Below, piece after piece: positions 9,300-23,476 of a DNA stretch of 64,000 nt (positions are counted from its first letter, which is position 1; the number at the start of each line of letters is the position of its first letter). The notes under the pieces were generated by a model. It was not told the origin of the DNA, did not search any database, and saw only the letters and a program-made list of their open reading frames with translations. The stretch lies in assembly GCA_963377175.1 (NCBI GenBank), contig CAUJNA010003244.1:111001-175000 (forward strand), given 5' to 3'. Both the position numbers and the translations under genes were made by a program. Source of the stretch: Effrenium voratum. Taxonomy: Eukaryota; Sar; Dinophyceae; Suessiales; Symbiodiniaceae.

Positions 9300-12200
9300 C
9301 GGATCCGGGGTTCCCCGCCTACGAGACGCTGATCGAGTGGTCCGGTGCAACGCCGGTGCCCTTGCGCCTGGAAGAGGGCACCGGCTTTCGCTTCCGGCAC
9401 GCGCCTCGAAGGAAGGCGAGCTGGCGGGGTTGCGTGGGTCCCACCGTGCGCCATGGCGGTTTTTTTTGGGAGCCTGGGAGATTGGGAGATTCGGGGGGGA
9501 GGGGGGTGTCATGGTGGCCTTGTTTTTTGGGGAGCTTGGGAGATTGGGTGGGTGGGTGGGTGTGCCATGGCGGACTCATAGCGAAGGGTTCAGGGGTGGG
9601 AATGTTGGTTTGAACAGTGGTGGTGTTGACATGTTTGAAGGGGTTGAAAGGGCCAACGCTCCGACTGAATAGCGTGCAACAGGTCTGTGGGGATGCGGGG
9701 TTGGGTTGGTTCCCGCTGTGATACCGTTCGGGAACCTTCCATTTGTATCACAGAAGTGGTTGCAATTCCCACGTTGTTCAAAGCCATGTATTTGCCCAAG
9801 AAGGGCCTGTGTTGTTAACCCAAACCAATCGTTTTCGGACCTCCATTGTTACCTTTTGGCTTTGTGGTAAAGCAGGTTGGGTGTTGAAATACTGGGGCCA
9901 TTCGAGTTGGTGGTTCCACAGGTTTTGATTAGATTATAATCAAGCATGAACCTTTATAATAGTGTTAGTAGAACCCGCAGCCACGTGAAGCCCTGGTTTG
10001 GTGACTCTGACGTGCATTTTCGGGCATCCATTTGGCCATGTAAGCCGTTCCTTTGGCCATTCGAGGCTGTTGAAAGCTGTTGATTTGGCCCTCTCAAGCC
10101 ATTCAATAAAACCACATGAAAATCCCAGCTGAAAGGCTGCTTTGCCAAGGACGAGCTGCGACGCCTGGCCTCCCCGCGTCGGGTGGCCAAGGCGCCCAAG
10201 CACTTGGGCGCCCGGGTTTGTTCCGTATAGGTGGGACCCAGGAAAATGGTGGTTTTTCTCCTGGGTTTCCCTGAAAGAGCCACCCCCAAAAGGGTACGCC
10301 ACGCTCAGAAAAGTGCACACCCAAACACTATATTGTAGACCAAATATGACACAGACTCAGACGATCTCCTCAGATGGGCCAAGTTTTTATGAGTGGCCAA
10401 GGGAACCCCATTTCAGTGATAGTCGTTGCGAATGGATTCGATTCCAGAAAGCGGGCAGCCGATTTTTTTCATGGACGGATTTCTGGATCTGAGGTTTCGT
10501 TGAGCCCTTGATATTGGTGGTCAAAAGTACGGCCCCCTTTAGGACAAGGGTGACTTTTTGTGTCCAAGGAGCCTATGGTTCGCCCACCCATACAGCTGTG
10601 ACATTTTAATAGGGACCCGCTTGAAAAGTCGCTGGGCATGAAACCCCACAAAAAAATGTCCACCAGAGGGTCCCTAACTACAAAAATATGCCCCACATAG
10701 CGGAAATTGTCCACAAAATTATACCACATGGGGGAAACATGGTTGTTCTCAGAAGATCTGGGAAATGCCAAAGTTCGCGGCGCCCGTCGGCCTGCGAGGC
10801 ACGAAGCTGATCATCCTATGCTCGCCTGGGAACCCGACCGGTGGGGTGCCGGGCTCTTGAGATGACGGTGTGGGTTCGGGGAGTCCCTCAAAGGGGTTTT
10901 TCGGTGAGCGGCTCTTCAAGAAAAATCAGCCAAAAGGCTTCATCCCCACAAAGGAAGCCATGCTGGAACATGCAGGAACGCTTCGCGATTTGGTATTGGC
11001 TTCGGGTGTGGGGGGTGGTTGAAGACGACCAGACCACAGAGGTCGACAATTGAGGGAGCTGTTTCCCTCGGTTCCGGCGTCCGATGCTTGCGCGCGGGGT
11101 CTTTGTGAGGTGCTGACATCGGAGGACTTGGACTGCGCGGCGGAGGTGGCGAGATCCTGCGACAGCTGGGTGCTGAGCGACGAGATCTACTCGAGGCGCT
11201 GGATTCCGCGTCTCCGTGCGCGTTGCGGCCCGTTTCGGCAGCTGCCTGGGTCAGACTGGGTGGAGCTTGTTGGCTAAATGGGGAGGTACGCAACCAAATT
11301 AAAGGGCCCTTGCTTCTTGATGTGGGTTGCAAGAGGTCCCAACCAGTGTCAAGTCCTAGTGACCCTGGATTGACAACTACATGGCTGATTTTGATTGGGG
11401 CCGCCACTTTAGAGGATCTTTTTTTGGGAAGCAGTTTGGAGCTTAACGTGTTGCACGGCTGGGACCCAATAGTGGAACAGGGGCGTCTATCAAACCCTAC
11501 GCTGGATGCCCCTGTCATATCCCAAGCAAAGCAACCACACTCAATGACAACGGCATGTCAAATTACGGAACAATCGGGGTTTTCTTGGTTTGCTACTTGC
11601 AACATGTCGAGCAAGGATTCGGAGACGAAGCGAGCAGTTCCTCAATCCACCGCAGTGAGCCCAAACCCCTCGAGCATATTGTGCCGTTATTCCTGAGTGT
11701 CAGTCAATGGGTTTACTTTGACTCCTCCCCTGTTGCAGGCTCACCTTCGATGGCAAACACGACAGCGTCTTGTTACGCGAGGCGCGGCGCTCGTTGGTGC
11801 TGCCCAAGCTGGAAGGGTTTCCACGACCAAGCAAATGCTGGGACCCCCCAGGGAAAATGTACGCCAGGCTGAAAGTAGACGCGCAATTCCTTGCAGATGT
11901 GGATAAAGGGGATAACTCAAGCAGAATAAGAGAATTGTGCCAGCTAGTTTGACCAACGTAAGATTCCCCGGTATGCGGTGGTCAAGGGCCCCCCAAAAGG
12001 GCCTCTGAAAGGCCTCGAGGCCTCTTTTGATTGTTGATCAATGATTTGACTTTTAAAGAGATCTTCAAGAGATTGCCACAAGTCCCTTCGGACAGCCTAA
12101 AGCGCGTCGTGCCGAGTGCCCCAAACAGGTTCCCCCTTTTGAGGGTGGGTGTTTGAAAAGGGACAAACAACATGCCCAAAGGAACGTATGTGACACCAAC

Positions 12201-15200
12201 ATCAAGACGAACCACATGACACCCAATGACACCAGACCATTTAAGAGCAGGTCTCATTGTGAGGGCACTGTACCCTTTTTGGGCTTACGGTTAAAAGCGG
12301 GACGAAGGAAAACAGCCAGCTCAGTTTTTGGTGCTATGGTGGAATGCCCTCCATTCGCACGTAGGGAACATGGGAGACCCTGCTGCAGTTTAGCAGTGTT
12401 TTGTGGTTCTGGTTGATCGACTTGCGATACTGGGGAATCAACCGCAGGTGCAAACCTAGGTCCTCCACACCCAAGTTATTTTCTTTTTTAACACACAAAT
12501 CCTGAGAGCCTTCTTGGAGAGGGAGAACCCTTCCGGGGGGGGGGGGTAGGGAGCATCATTTTGGCCTAAAACCGTCCTCTTTTTGCTTTCGCCAGGGCAT
12601 GGCGGAGCGGAGCGTGCTTCTGGACGGGTGCAGCAAGGCCTTTGTGGGATCCTCAAATGGGCCCAGAGCTGCGGGGCGGCAGCCGAAGGGCTTCGGCGTC
12701 AGCGGCTTCAGGGGTGTTTCATGCAGATAGACATGCAACAAGAGAAAAACTCCCAAGTTTGGACGGATTTGTTTTGTGGGGGGGGATCCCATGTTGGGGC
12801 TGTGTCAACATAGGATCCTAACCCCCCGGTTTCCTCACCAAGAGACCCTCAGGCAGTATTGAGGCCGGATTTGGAGGAACCGCCGAACGCCTTTCTGTGG
12901 GATTCAACATAAAACGACCCCGAGGCGCAATTTTCCATATTGCACCAAGGGGTATCGTCGGAACAGGGTTGTTGAATATAGGGTTTCCCTTGTGGGGGGA
13001 AACCCGACCTTGGTGCAACTCGCACAACTCTCGGATCTTTGAGGGGTCCCTGTAAACCTTGCAGAATCTTGCAGATACTCGCCCACTGGGCGGCCTGTCC
13101 CCTCATCGGTCCCATGCTGGGGGCTTACTTATCATCGGGTTGCAAGGATGCCCATTTCCCAGGATGCCTTAGTTGAGGTGCTGTCTCCAAAAAGCAGTGG
13201 TTTCACTTTTGGCTTCCCTTTCAAATGAATCCAACTGGGTAGTTGCCCTTCCACAGCCACGGCTGAGCCTATTCTGTTGGAGAGTCTTGGAAGCAACACA
13301 GGTTCGGCATCAAAGTGGCCCAGAGCCCACCCAGACTGGTAGCATACCATCTGCCGGCATCCGAGAACTGGCGGAGCCCAGGCCATGACTGGCTGGCGCC
13401 TGGGTTTCGGCCTCTTCCCCGCAGAGCTGGTGGAGCCTGCGAGGCGGTTCGTGCGTTACGGGTTGGGAAGCTTTGACCGCGTGAGAGGCTATGCTGGTGG
13501 TTCATCAGCATCCATACAGTATGTGGGGACTCTGTCAAGATTCGGGCGGTTCTCTTTTCGGACAGGGGGCTATTTTTGCTTAAGGGGGGGTGGGGGTGGA
13601 TGGTTTTGGAGCAGGTTGGGCTTTTCCAAATAGGGTATCCTTAAAGCGAGGCACACCCCAATAATTTTGGGCTTGGGAGGTGGGTTGGGCCTTTCTAGCC
13701 CAAACAAGGGAGGGAGTTGGGGGCCCCAGCCCCATTTCAGGTCTTGGACAAGTGCTCCAATCGATTCTTTGTGGGGTCGGAATCAACAAGTCCCACCCTG
13801 CTTAGGGACGCCAATGCCAAGATTGGGTGTTTCCCCCAGTGATGTTTCCTTTTGGGCTCCTTTTTTTTAGCCCTCCAAACTTGTTTTGCTAACCCTTCGT
13901 CCTTTTTCTAACTTCCATTTTTCAAGCCCTCCAAAGGCTACAACAGTCCCGTGGAGTAAAACAAAGCAGACCCTTTGGAGGATATGTTTGCCGTGAACAA
14001 CACTCGACCCCTCGATGTTCTCGGAGGAACCTGGCCATCAATAGCTGGACCTGCCCGGGCCTTGGAAACCAGCCTGAGCTTCAGCCTGCCAGGACCGCGC
14101 GGGCCAAAGGGTAGGTGCACCACCCAGTTTGGTCTATTTTAGTGGGGATTGGGATGTTCACTGGGGGTACGGGATTTCGACCCATGGCCATGCATGGTCC
14201 GATCTTCAACGAGCCCTTCCACATCTCTTGCGTTGTGATTCCATTATCTCCTGACTCTTGTCCAAATCACATCAGCCAAGTTGTAATGATGTTAACGGGA
14301 CGGTGCATGCAAGAAGTCTTGCAAGTAAGAGAACAAGGGGTGGTTGGTTTACCTGCAATATCTAGGGCATCCACTGGATGTGAAAAAGTTCCTGGAGATG
14401 TTCATCACTTGGCCACTTCTTGGGCCAATCTATGTTGATCTTTCACAACCTTTTGTTTGGAGCTCCACTTTTCCTCCCAAGCAGGGGTCAAACAAACGAA
14501 TGATTCGGCTTTTCCACGACCACATTTTCAGAAGGACATGTTTTTTTTGTTTTCCATGGCTCGATTTTCCCATCGTTCCGCCTGAAGGAATAAAACCCCA
14601 AGCTCCCCTTTCATGGCACCTGCCGGATCCCAAGGAGATCATCTTCCACCCTGCAAGCGCCTTCTGGGGTAACATGCTCGGCTGCTCCAAGGTATAAAGA
14701 AATCGCTTCAATAAACAGAAAACCCCATCTCAGAAACCTTTCTGACCCCGTAGCGTCCTCTGATACTTTCGGAGCGTTCCCATGGAGGCGTGCCGCCCTT
14801 CGTGGCCGCCGCGGCCGTGACGGCGCTGCAGTCCCCGGAGGTTTGGACCCTCGGTGGGACCCAAACCTCCAGCCACTGATCCGAATCACCAACGGAATTT
14901 TCAGGGTCCTGGAAAAAAGGGTCTGCTCTAAAGAACAGTTTGCTTGGGACAACCAGGATCAGGGTACGGAATGAGCATGAGGTGTCAATAGTACGGCTCC
15001 CATCATGAATCGTCGGCTTCTTTTTGCCTTCAGCAACATGTTTTGTTTCTTTTTCAGCGAGGGGCGTGAACCGTGGTGCCACTTGCGCAAGGCGGATTTC
15101 GAGTACATGAGGCTCGAATATGCTGCCAGGCGACGATGGGTGCATATGTTCTTCGCCTCCCGAGCGCCGTTGTTGAAAGCGATCAGCTGGAATAAGGCGG

Positions 15201-18200
15201 TGCCCGGTTTCGAGGATTCCCCCCAAAAATAAGAGCCCCTGCTTCTTTACGGGGCAATGAACAAGTCACAAAGCTGCGGCGGAGGGTTCCACCCCAGAGC
15301 TGATTTGGGCTGAGACCCCATAGCTTTGAGCTGAGAAGCATGATGCTGAAAAATCGCCCTTGGCTTTCTCCGCAAATCTGGGGGCACCTGCAAAATGGTC
15401 GGTTTCCTGCTGGTTTCCCTTAAAGCCGACATGACGGCTCCCTAACAGACGCACCCCGCTCGAGCCAGGCGTGACTTGGTCTTCGAGCGTTTGGCCAACC
15501 TGAAAGGCTTCTCCATCGCCGTGCGGCCGGCCGGCGCCATGTGCCCCCTGGCGGTCCGCGGGTCAAAGGACACAAACCCAAAGTAGTCCAAAAAAGTTTT
15601 GGACATGGTGCGCAACAACAGTTTGACTCACTTGGGGGTCCTTGAAGAGTCCCAGAATAGGTGAGCAACAGGCTAAACTCTTCGTTACTTCTTTGTGCAT
15701 TCGGGCGATTTAGCGTGAGGAAATCAATCGAAACATTGTAGAACGATATAAGGAACCCCCAAAACGATAAAACATGCTTTCATGATGTGGCAGACGATGC
15801 TTGGAGCGTCTCGCGTTTGGCAGCCCTTAATCCCAGCCATCATGTCTGCGCCTCCTGACGCGCCCAACATATGTGAGATCGGGCTCTGCGGCCACGCAAT
15901 GCTGTTTGTTCCGCGAACTTTGGCAAACACATACCTGCCCAAAACGATAATCGAAACGATAACGAAACGATAAGCAGTTCATTCGGAAAATTGTCTTCGT
16001 GAGCAGTTGCCCATAACGGTAGACTCGTGCGCACAGTTTTGATGTCTCCATTCGTAGTGCGCCATGAGTGATGAGGAGGCTCCCAAGCGTTTGCGAAAGG
16101 AGGTTTTCAAGGACTCCGATCTGCCTGGAAGCAGTGCCAAGATCCCACATGGAGAAAACCAACGGTTGCTCTAAATCAAACGAATGAAATCATGAAAAAG
16201 CACCATGCCCAGCTGCGCATGTTTCGCGGCACCTTGAAAAGCACTAAATCCTGACTTTCGACCAAATGGTCACTCGCGATGAAGCCCGCTTGGTCAAGGC
16301 AAATGCCCGGAGTAAGCGGAAACATGCAGCTGCTTTGTCTGCTGACCCAATGGAAGAGTCTGAAACAGAGCTGTGAAGCCAATGTGCCGTGACAATAAAA
16401 CGCCAGTGCGCGCTCTCCATGTGCCAGAAACCTGCAAAACGATACAGGGAACCCCCAAAAACGATAAGAATGAGTCCTAAATAACTTCTGTGCATTTAGG
16501 TTTTGCCGCTCGCTCAGGTGATGTTCCTCTGGCTTCCCTTGAAAGCAAACTCAAAAAGACAGCGTATGACCCTCGCACTAAAGAGTTGGGGGGAAGCATG
16601 CAACAGAACAGTTGTATTTCGGTCTAACTCCACCACTCCGGTTTATTATGCGCCGCTTCCATATACTAATATACGATAATATATGTAATATATATATATA
16701 TATATGGTAGGACCCCCCTCCAATACCAAGGTTTTCCTGCTTAAACAGGTCGTGTTGCAGGTTTGTTTGGCATAGAAAGTCTTGTGTTGAGGAAAACCTG
16801 GAGTTGATGCTAAAGATGAGGACACGTGTTTGATATTAGATATATATATATAGATATGTATATATATATATATATATTAGCTTTGTTATATTCATGCAGA
16901 CATTCATACATATGTAGTATGTATGTATGTATATATATATATATGTAGCGTAGACATACACATGCACAGTGTTCTACTGCAAATGTGTCACGGGCACAAC
17001 CTGCGCGTGGTACGCGGAGCCTTCGGTTTGGGCAGGTACCTCCTGGCCAACGTGACGGGCACAGGGCTGTCCTCGAGGGACTTCGCGGAGAAGCTGTTGG
17101 AGGTGGGGGGTGGGTCTTGGAACTTATTTGGCCGTGGGTCAGAATCCCAGTGAACATCCCAATCCCCACTAAAGTAGGCTAAAATGGGTGGTGCACCTAC
17201 CCCAAAAGGGGATCCCATTGGTTTTGACCCACGGCCACTTAAGTGGGTTGCTTCTCTTCAACGTTTGGAGCCTACCCCTGAACAGTCTTCAACGGGCGGC
17301 CGCAAATCCCCGCCTTTGTGTCATTCTTAGACTGTCGTGATTTGCTGGTACCACGAGCACTGCTGGCCAAGATTTCCAACGGCCAACAAGCAACATCTAG
17401 GCCCAGCAAAACCAGTGACCCCTTTGGGAAAGCACGTTGGTTTGAGATTTTTCTCAACACACCCAGGCTTCAGCCGCTGCCTGAACGGAGTCTCTTGATC
17501 AATATATTGCGAACTTCCATTGAGACTCCCATCAGTGGGAGCTTCCATGGAATCGCGGGGAGGGTGTAAGAAGTAGCCAGACTGCCATCAGCTGTTTCAA
17601 CCCATGGTTATACACTCTGCACAGCGGGTTGAACACTCAAGGTGGGGAACCTGTCAGCGAGGAGTCGTGGGGAGCTGCCGAAATCTCGCATTGAGGTGAT
17701 GCTGAAGAATGCCGTGTGCAGAGCTGACCCTTTCACTGCGCTCAAGCGGTAGCCAACATGACTTAAGCCACGATTTCATGACGCGGAACCATGATCATTC
17801 CACTTCGATTCTGGGTTCCGCTAGGTTGATTCGGCCGTGGGCCCACCCACCCAAACTTCGGGAGGGCATCCAATTTTGCCATGTCCTCCAGGGTTTGGCC
17901 AAAACGGGTTTAAATAACTGTTGTTTGAACAGCCTCCGTTTCGTTTCCCTTTAAGAGGGACAGAGGTTGATGTTTAAACACATCTTTCCCAACCCACATG
18001 TTCTCCTGCGGCACAAAGAATATTGTCCGTGGTTCGCGCTGGGTGCAAGGAACATTTTGAGGATTCCCACATAGGATTCGTTTCTTGATCGCCCCTTTTT
18101 CAACCATCGTTTAGCTCGGGTAATTCTGAGGATGTCACTTTAACCCAGTCGAAACCAAGCGAACAAAGAGCACTTGGTTTTTTGTCCAGCTCGCTCCAAG

Positions 18201-20551
18201 TGATTCTGTGGGGGATCAATCTCAACATCGTTGCCCCCTAGAATTGCCAGGTTTCCTTTCTTTGGGTTTCCCTTTAACAACCCGCAGGGTCGGGGTCCTC
18301 GACCTCCACCAAACTGGACCAAAAACGGCAACACCAAAAGTCCATATGAGGGACATTTGCAAGTTGGCTTCCGAGGACTTGACATGAGTCAAGCCAAGTC
18401 AGGAGGAAGGCGTGGCCTTGCTGGATGGCAAATACTTCGGCGCGGCCGGAGACGGTCTGGTGAGGACCGGGAGGGTTTCGGGAACGGGACTGGGTCAATC
18501 AAAGTCAAAAGTTGGTTGTGGGGACAACATATGAGTAGCACGCAAAGTACACTGGCAGCTTCAACATGCCTGCAACAGCTTTGTGATCTTCTTTTACTCT
18601 TATCACTTTGCAGTGAACATCAGAATTCCTTTAATGAGTTCATTCCCATCTAAAATTTGAAGTATAGTGGTGCTCCCTGTCCTTCTCAGCTCCATTTATT
18701 TGCATTCTATTTCATTTTTATTGGAATAAGATTTGGACAGCAGCCCTATCAAATTTACGTGTTGTCTATCTAGTTTGTTTTGTTGTTGGTATTGTCAACA
18801 ACATATATATATATATATATATATCAAACATCAATTATACACAAACCAAAATTCTACTTTTACATTCCGGATAGACAAAAGCACATGCAAAGAACTCCTA
18901 TTGCTATTGCACGTTGAAATGATATCAAGTTCAGTGTCAACAGGTTATTTGACCTTATGTGATTTCATGTATTTGTTAGCTAAACACAAACTGACCCAAG
19001 CCAATCACAGGAATTGCTTCAACCTGGATCTGCTCCTTGGCAAACAATGCAGTCAACTTCTATTTAATGTTCAGCATTTGTTAGATCATCATTTCTCCCC
19101 TTAAAAAAGATGTCACGAGGGTCAAGCTGGGCACCTCTTAGATTGAACAGGCAAATGCCTGTGAGAAAGGCTTAGTAGCTGTTGGGGTCCAGCTCAATAT
19201 CCAAGATTGCACAGAAGCGTTTCTTGGGAATCTAGATTCAGGCCATCCCAACAAACATGTCACTTTTCGGAAAACGCTGCACATGTTGCTCAACATTTCC
19301 TAGGCGGTTCTGCCCGCCCCACAACATGTGCGGCCCTTGTGTCCGGTTCCAGGGCAGCATGCAATAACTTGATTTCGGTAGTGAACTTAAGTTTCGCGTA
19401 CATGTTGTTGCTGCGCATGTGTAGATACGCGCGCTCTCTTCTTGAGAGTTTTCTGGGAAGACAACGTATTTACTCGTGCTTCAGCCTGACTCATCTTCGA
19501 CCACGCATTCACACATTCGGCTTAGCCCGGCAGTGTTACGGCCCATCGAGATATGCGCAGAAAGAACTGACTTTCAATGGTCTAAGCCTGGCCCACCAGT
19601 TTCACCGTCATAGGCTTTGACCTGCATGAGTTGTTGGTTGGCCGGGCAGGAGTTACAAAACCCGGGTCGACTCCTTTGCGAGGAACAAAGGAAGGGTGTG
19701 GCAAGCTCCCTACTGGGCAGGCTTTGGTTCTTCAATTGGAGGTGCTCCCCTCTTTTCTTTTTCATACGGGGCAAGCACGGGGTTGAAACCAGGGGCTGTC
19801 CGTGGGTTCCTTGCATAAACCTTGACCAGATAGCCTAAGGTTTGGGACCTGGCGGGATGTGCTGGAAATTTCCTCGCTCAATTTCCGACGAACCCTAAAT
19901 GTTGTATGCTTTCTTGGGGAAACCTGCGCACCTTTGACCACGAGTATAAAATGTGTGTTGGTGGCACCCGCGCCTACAGGAGCCTGGGTCCTCTCCAAAT
20001 AGGATATGGTTGGTCCCCAAAAATGATTCTCCTTTGTTTTCCTTTTGGTTTCCCCCTCTGCTTTGGACGCCACATCAAACACCCAACTAGCATCTGAAGC
20101 CGTTGCCATCTGGGCTCCCCAATTCCATGTCTTCTTCCCTGCCGACGGCTCGTCAGGATCTCCTTCGCGCAATCTCGGGAGATCCTGGCGGAGGGTTGTG
20201 CTTCTTGGCGAGTGAGTGGAGATGCGCCGTCCAGGAACCACCCTTGTGGATTAATACCCGAAGGTCAAATCGGGTCAAATAAGGCTAACTGAGGTTATCA
20301 TATTTGGTGGAGGCCTTATTACTTTTTGAGGGTACCCTATGTGCCTAGTTTAGATGGAACACAAAGGGATGAGCTTCCTTTTTTTCCCATTCAAAGGGCT
20401 GCTCTCAGAGGGCATCATTGCTAGAATCGGCTGAGCCTGGGCTTCTTTTGAGAAGCAAAGGTGCAGTGCATGAAGCAAGCGCCCTTATGGTCCCCTGACA
20501 CGTTCCACCGAGGAGCGCATCAAGAGGTTCGTCCTTCGGGTGTCTGAATGA
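9290..20551 (+). CDS. Class I/II PLP-dependent aminotransferase, multi-exon (5' end not seen)
   Basis: Twelve exon-like blocks on + read in family order: 9290-9394 (YPDPGFPAYETLIEW), 10774-10848 (LIILCSPGNPTGG), about 11110-11195 (WVLSDEIYSR), 11739-11816, 12596-12643 (SVLLDGCSKAF), 13382-13450 (AMTGWRLGFGLFP), 14788-14840, 15050-15128, 15469-15551, 17031-17102, 18403-18463 and 20490-20551 (STEERIKRFVLRVSE, stop). The lysine in GCSKAF should bind PLP; the Asn of PGNPTG and Asp/Tyr of SDEIY are cofactor contacts in this family. It resembles aspartate/aromatic aminotransferases of the I-gamma type; the substrate cannot be told. The N-terminal third is missing and may lie beyond the retroelement. 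Introns start GC or GT and end AG|G (for example 11196, and acceptors at 11738 and 13381). Exon edges are approximate. Confidence 0.85.
14101..14190 (-). repeat. MITE-like intronic repeat, copy 1 (truncated)
   Basis: Shares GGTGCACCACCC, AGTGGGGATTGGGATGTTCA and the end GACCCATGGCCA with the reverse complement of the element at 17129-17237. The other terminal inverted repeat is not recognisable. It lies in an intron of the aminotransferase gene. Confidence 0.5.
17129..17237 (+). repeat. MITE-like intronic repeat, copy 2
   Basis: About 109 bp bounded by 12-bp inverted ends, TGGCCGTGGGTC and GACCCACGGCCA. The interior holds GGTGGTGCACCTACCCC. Two relatives lie at 14101-14190 and 51540-51628. 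The compact size and inverted ends suggest a non-autonomous DNA transposon; no target duplication was confirmed. It sits in an aminotransferase intron, 26 bp after an exon. Confidence 0.6.
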
Positions 20552-22266
20552 GTTCCACGTGTCCGAGCGAGTGAGCCCGAAAAGGGCGGCAACTTCCAAC
20601 GCAGGGCCTAAAACGAGCGATTCCTCCCCTGATGATGGCCCCTCGCTTGAGATCCCTTTCCCGGCTTGCCAGAAGCGGAATCTCCAAAGGAAAAATGACA
20701 ATTTCTCCCCCCACCCAAAACAAAATCCCGACATCGCGCTGGAGGCGTCTTAGAATCTTGTAGCCCTCGGGTTCCTTCAGCTTATTTTTTTCAAGAGCAG
20801 CTTCGAATCGTCTGAATCCGGACGGAGCGGGCTGCGCACAGCAAGCGCACAAATGGTGCTCGCGGCATTGAGATCACCAGCGCACGGCTTGGGGGGTTTG
20901 CCCCATGAAACGAACAGGTTGCTGGTGAGGATGGTCAGCAGCTCGTGGGGATAAACGACCCCTAGGGCACAAGCAACCCCGGGGTGATGAAATGGAATAA
21001 ACAAGTATCGAGGAATAAACCCTTTGTCAACCCTTCTCCGGGCTCATCGAGTTTTCCTATGTCCTCAAAGAGAACTTATTTTGACATCGCGGCGTAATGA
21101 TGGTTCTGTGCCATGGCCGGTGTGGATAGTTCTGTGCCCAAGTCCCTCCAGTGTCCTCTTGGGAAAACCTTCGTGATTGGGCTTGTCTCCAAATGGACAT
21201 GTGTCCGAATAGGGCCCAGAGCGGTAGTTTCCCTTTCGGCTTCCCTTTAAACAAGGTGAACAGGGTACCCTCAAAAAACACCAGCCCAGTTTGTGCGTGG
21301 CTCAAATTTGGCAGGTGCTTGCGGAGCAGGAGAAGAAGCTGCAGGCATGTTGGGTGGCGGCCCCGGATCCTGAGATTGTGCAATGAACTTTTATCTTTTG
21401 GAAGCTGACAGAAACCTAGGCGAACTGGTTTGTTGGACATGTTTTTGCAAGCTTTTCCCCAACGGCTGAGAGCTTTGGGGCCCCGCAGTGGTTCGTAGCA
21501 GCTTTCAGGGAGGGTTTCGCAAGGGTTCCTGGGGCCGCCGTTGGGGATGCTGCGCAGGCTTATTTAGTTCCTTTTGGACAACTCGACCTTGTAGAAAACC
21601 TTTTGGACAACTCGCCTCCGTCCAACAATCTGAACACTTTTCTTTTGGGGAAGCCCCTGATATTTGCATTTTCCATGTTGGACAGAGGGCAAAGCCAGAA
21701 CTTTCTGGGGGGAAGTGGAAAGACCCAACAAAAAGTTGCCTTCACGCAGGCCATTCAGCGGATTTTCCGAGTCCAACCGCTGGTGGCATAGAGGTTCCCG
21801 AGGATGATTCCCATTGGCAATCTTTGGTAGGTGTTTCTACGAACTGGTTTCGTTTGTTCTAGTTGGGTATGGTTTCGCCCACCTCTTGGACTCCCAAATA
21901 TTTTTGGTTCGCATTTTTTCCTGAAAAGCAAGCAACCTGAAAAAGCGACCCTCGAAAGCACACAAGCGCAGTTTGTTGAGTTCCGTGTCAATCTGCAGGG
22001 CAGCAGAGCAAGGCCTCGCGTAAGGGCCATACGCCTCTTCTTCGGCTGGCACAGCCGCTGATACTGAAGTTGTTCGGGTTTTGCTCACCGCATGGTTGGC
22101 ACGGGCAACTGGCAGCTGGCAATGGTTGTTGAAGGTCGTTTTCCTTTTACTGTGGGGGTAAAATGGGGTTGCAACTTAGTTTTGACGCAAGGGTTGTTTA
22201 TGGCTCCTTGCCGCTTGCTCGAGTGGCAAAAGATGTCAGATGCGCTGTGCCCGTACCCATGGGCCT
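20552..22266. other. Intergenic region between aminotransferase and cryptochrome
   Basis: No assigned gene. One exon-like block near 21313-21384 reads VLAEQEKKLQACWVAAPD on + and ends in TGA, but it stands alone. A copy of the recurrent intronic phrase (TTTCCCTTT, GGCTTCCCTTTAAA) lies near 21226-21255. The short interval suggests the two host genes are in tandem, the usual dinoflagellate arrangement of same-strand genes. Confidence 0.35.
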
Positions 22267-23476
22267 ATGGCGTTTGAAGCGGAAAAGGCCCCTGTAGTTT
22301 GTGCATGGCTACGCAACGATCTGCGCACGCACGATTCGGCTGTCGCTTGGCCGCATGGGGACAGTGTTTTTGTTTTTCATTTCCAGGAAAGGGTCTATTG
22401 CCACGATACTTACGAACAGAAAGAGCAACGGAAAACATTACCAGGGTAGGGGTATGGGTTGGGCCCCCATGGGTTTTGCAGGTTGATACCTATCGCTTTT
22501 GGGTTGCTCCCCATCGGTTTTCATGGTTTGTCGGTGACTCATTCGTGGCAGAATGGCAGAGTTGGCACAGGTGCTGTCCAGAGCAGCTGAGCTTTCTGAG
22601 CAGTCGCTCGGCTTCAGAGAGCCTCTCTGTTGTTCATCACGGGTGACCCGAATTCCATTTCCCTTTTGCGGGGAAGAGAAATGGAATTGGGCACCCCACC
22701 CCACTCCCCCTGGAGGCCTGCAAATTTCATCGGGCCACATTTTAAAGGGCGGTGGATGTGATTGGTGGATTCTCTGTAGTGAATATCAGTTTCTTCAGCC
22801 GAACTTCCATTTTCGGGGCAATTTGTTGGGTAATTTGTTTCACTTGTGTTGTTTCACCCAAACAAGCACTGACACCATATAGACTTTTTCTTTTTGCTTT
22901 GTATAGTTGCTTCAAGAGATGGAACGTGGGACTCATATTCTGGGCCATGGTCAATATTTGCAGTAAATAAAGGGGATGACCCAGGGCAGACGCACCAGAA
23001 TACCATTCATCCCATGCCTGGGGGGAACAATCCGCATTGACCGTGGCTCACATCAGGTTGGTTAAACTTGCGGTAGCATGGTGTTCATTTGCCAGGGACA
23101 TGGGGGACTCAATAAGTTGCCCAAGAAGACCAGGTTTCTCACTGAATTTTCCCATGTCATCTTGGGGAAACCTGCGCTTCAGGGACCCCCTTTCGGCAGG
23201 TTTTAAATTAAGACCTCACCGTTTGGTTGCCAATCTCAAGTCCCCTCCCACCGACGAACGTGGAAGTGCACAGACCCCCTGTAGAACGACCACTTTCCTC
23301 TTGGAAAGGGGGGGTTTTACCATTTCCGTGTTGGTTGGTGGGAGGCTCCTCGTACGGAACTCCGAGCTCGGAGGCTGAAGCTGCCGGTGCTGGTGGTCTA
23401 TGTGCTGGACGAAGGGCAGCTCCGGACCGGGAAGTTCCGGGCGAAGTTCCTCTTGCAGAGCCTGGCGGCATGCAAG
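22267..23476 (+). CDS. Cryptochrome-DASH / photolyase, 5' exons (before provirus)
   Basis: Three exons encode the start of the photolyase alpha/beta domain: 22267-22341 (ATG; VVCAWLRNDLRTHDSAV), about 22567-22604 (LSRAAELSEQ) and about 23360-23476 (LKLPVLVVYVLDEGQLRTGKF, then FLLQSLAACK). The order matches the N-terminus of the family, where RNDLRxHD is diagnostic. ATG 22267 was preferred over the in-frame ATG at 22240 because it sits directly before the conserved block; either is possible. The third exon ends CAAG and the next intron starts GC. That intron, 23477-46121, contains the whole provirus; the coding sequence resumes in phase at 46122. Confidence 0.85.
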
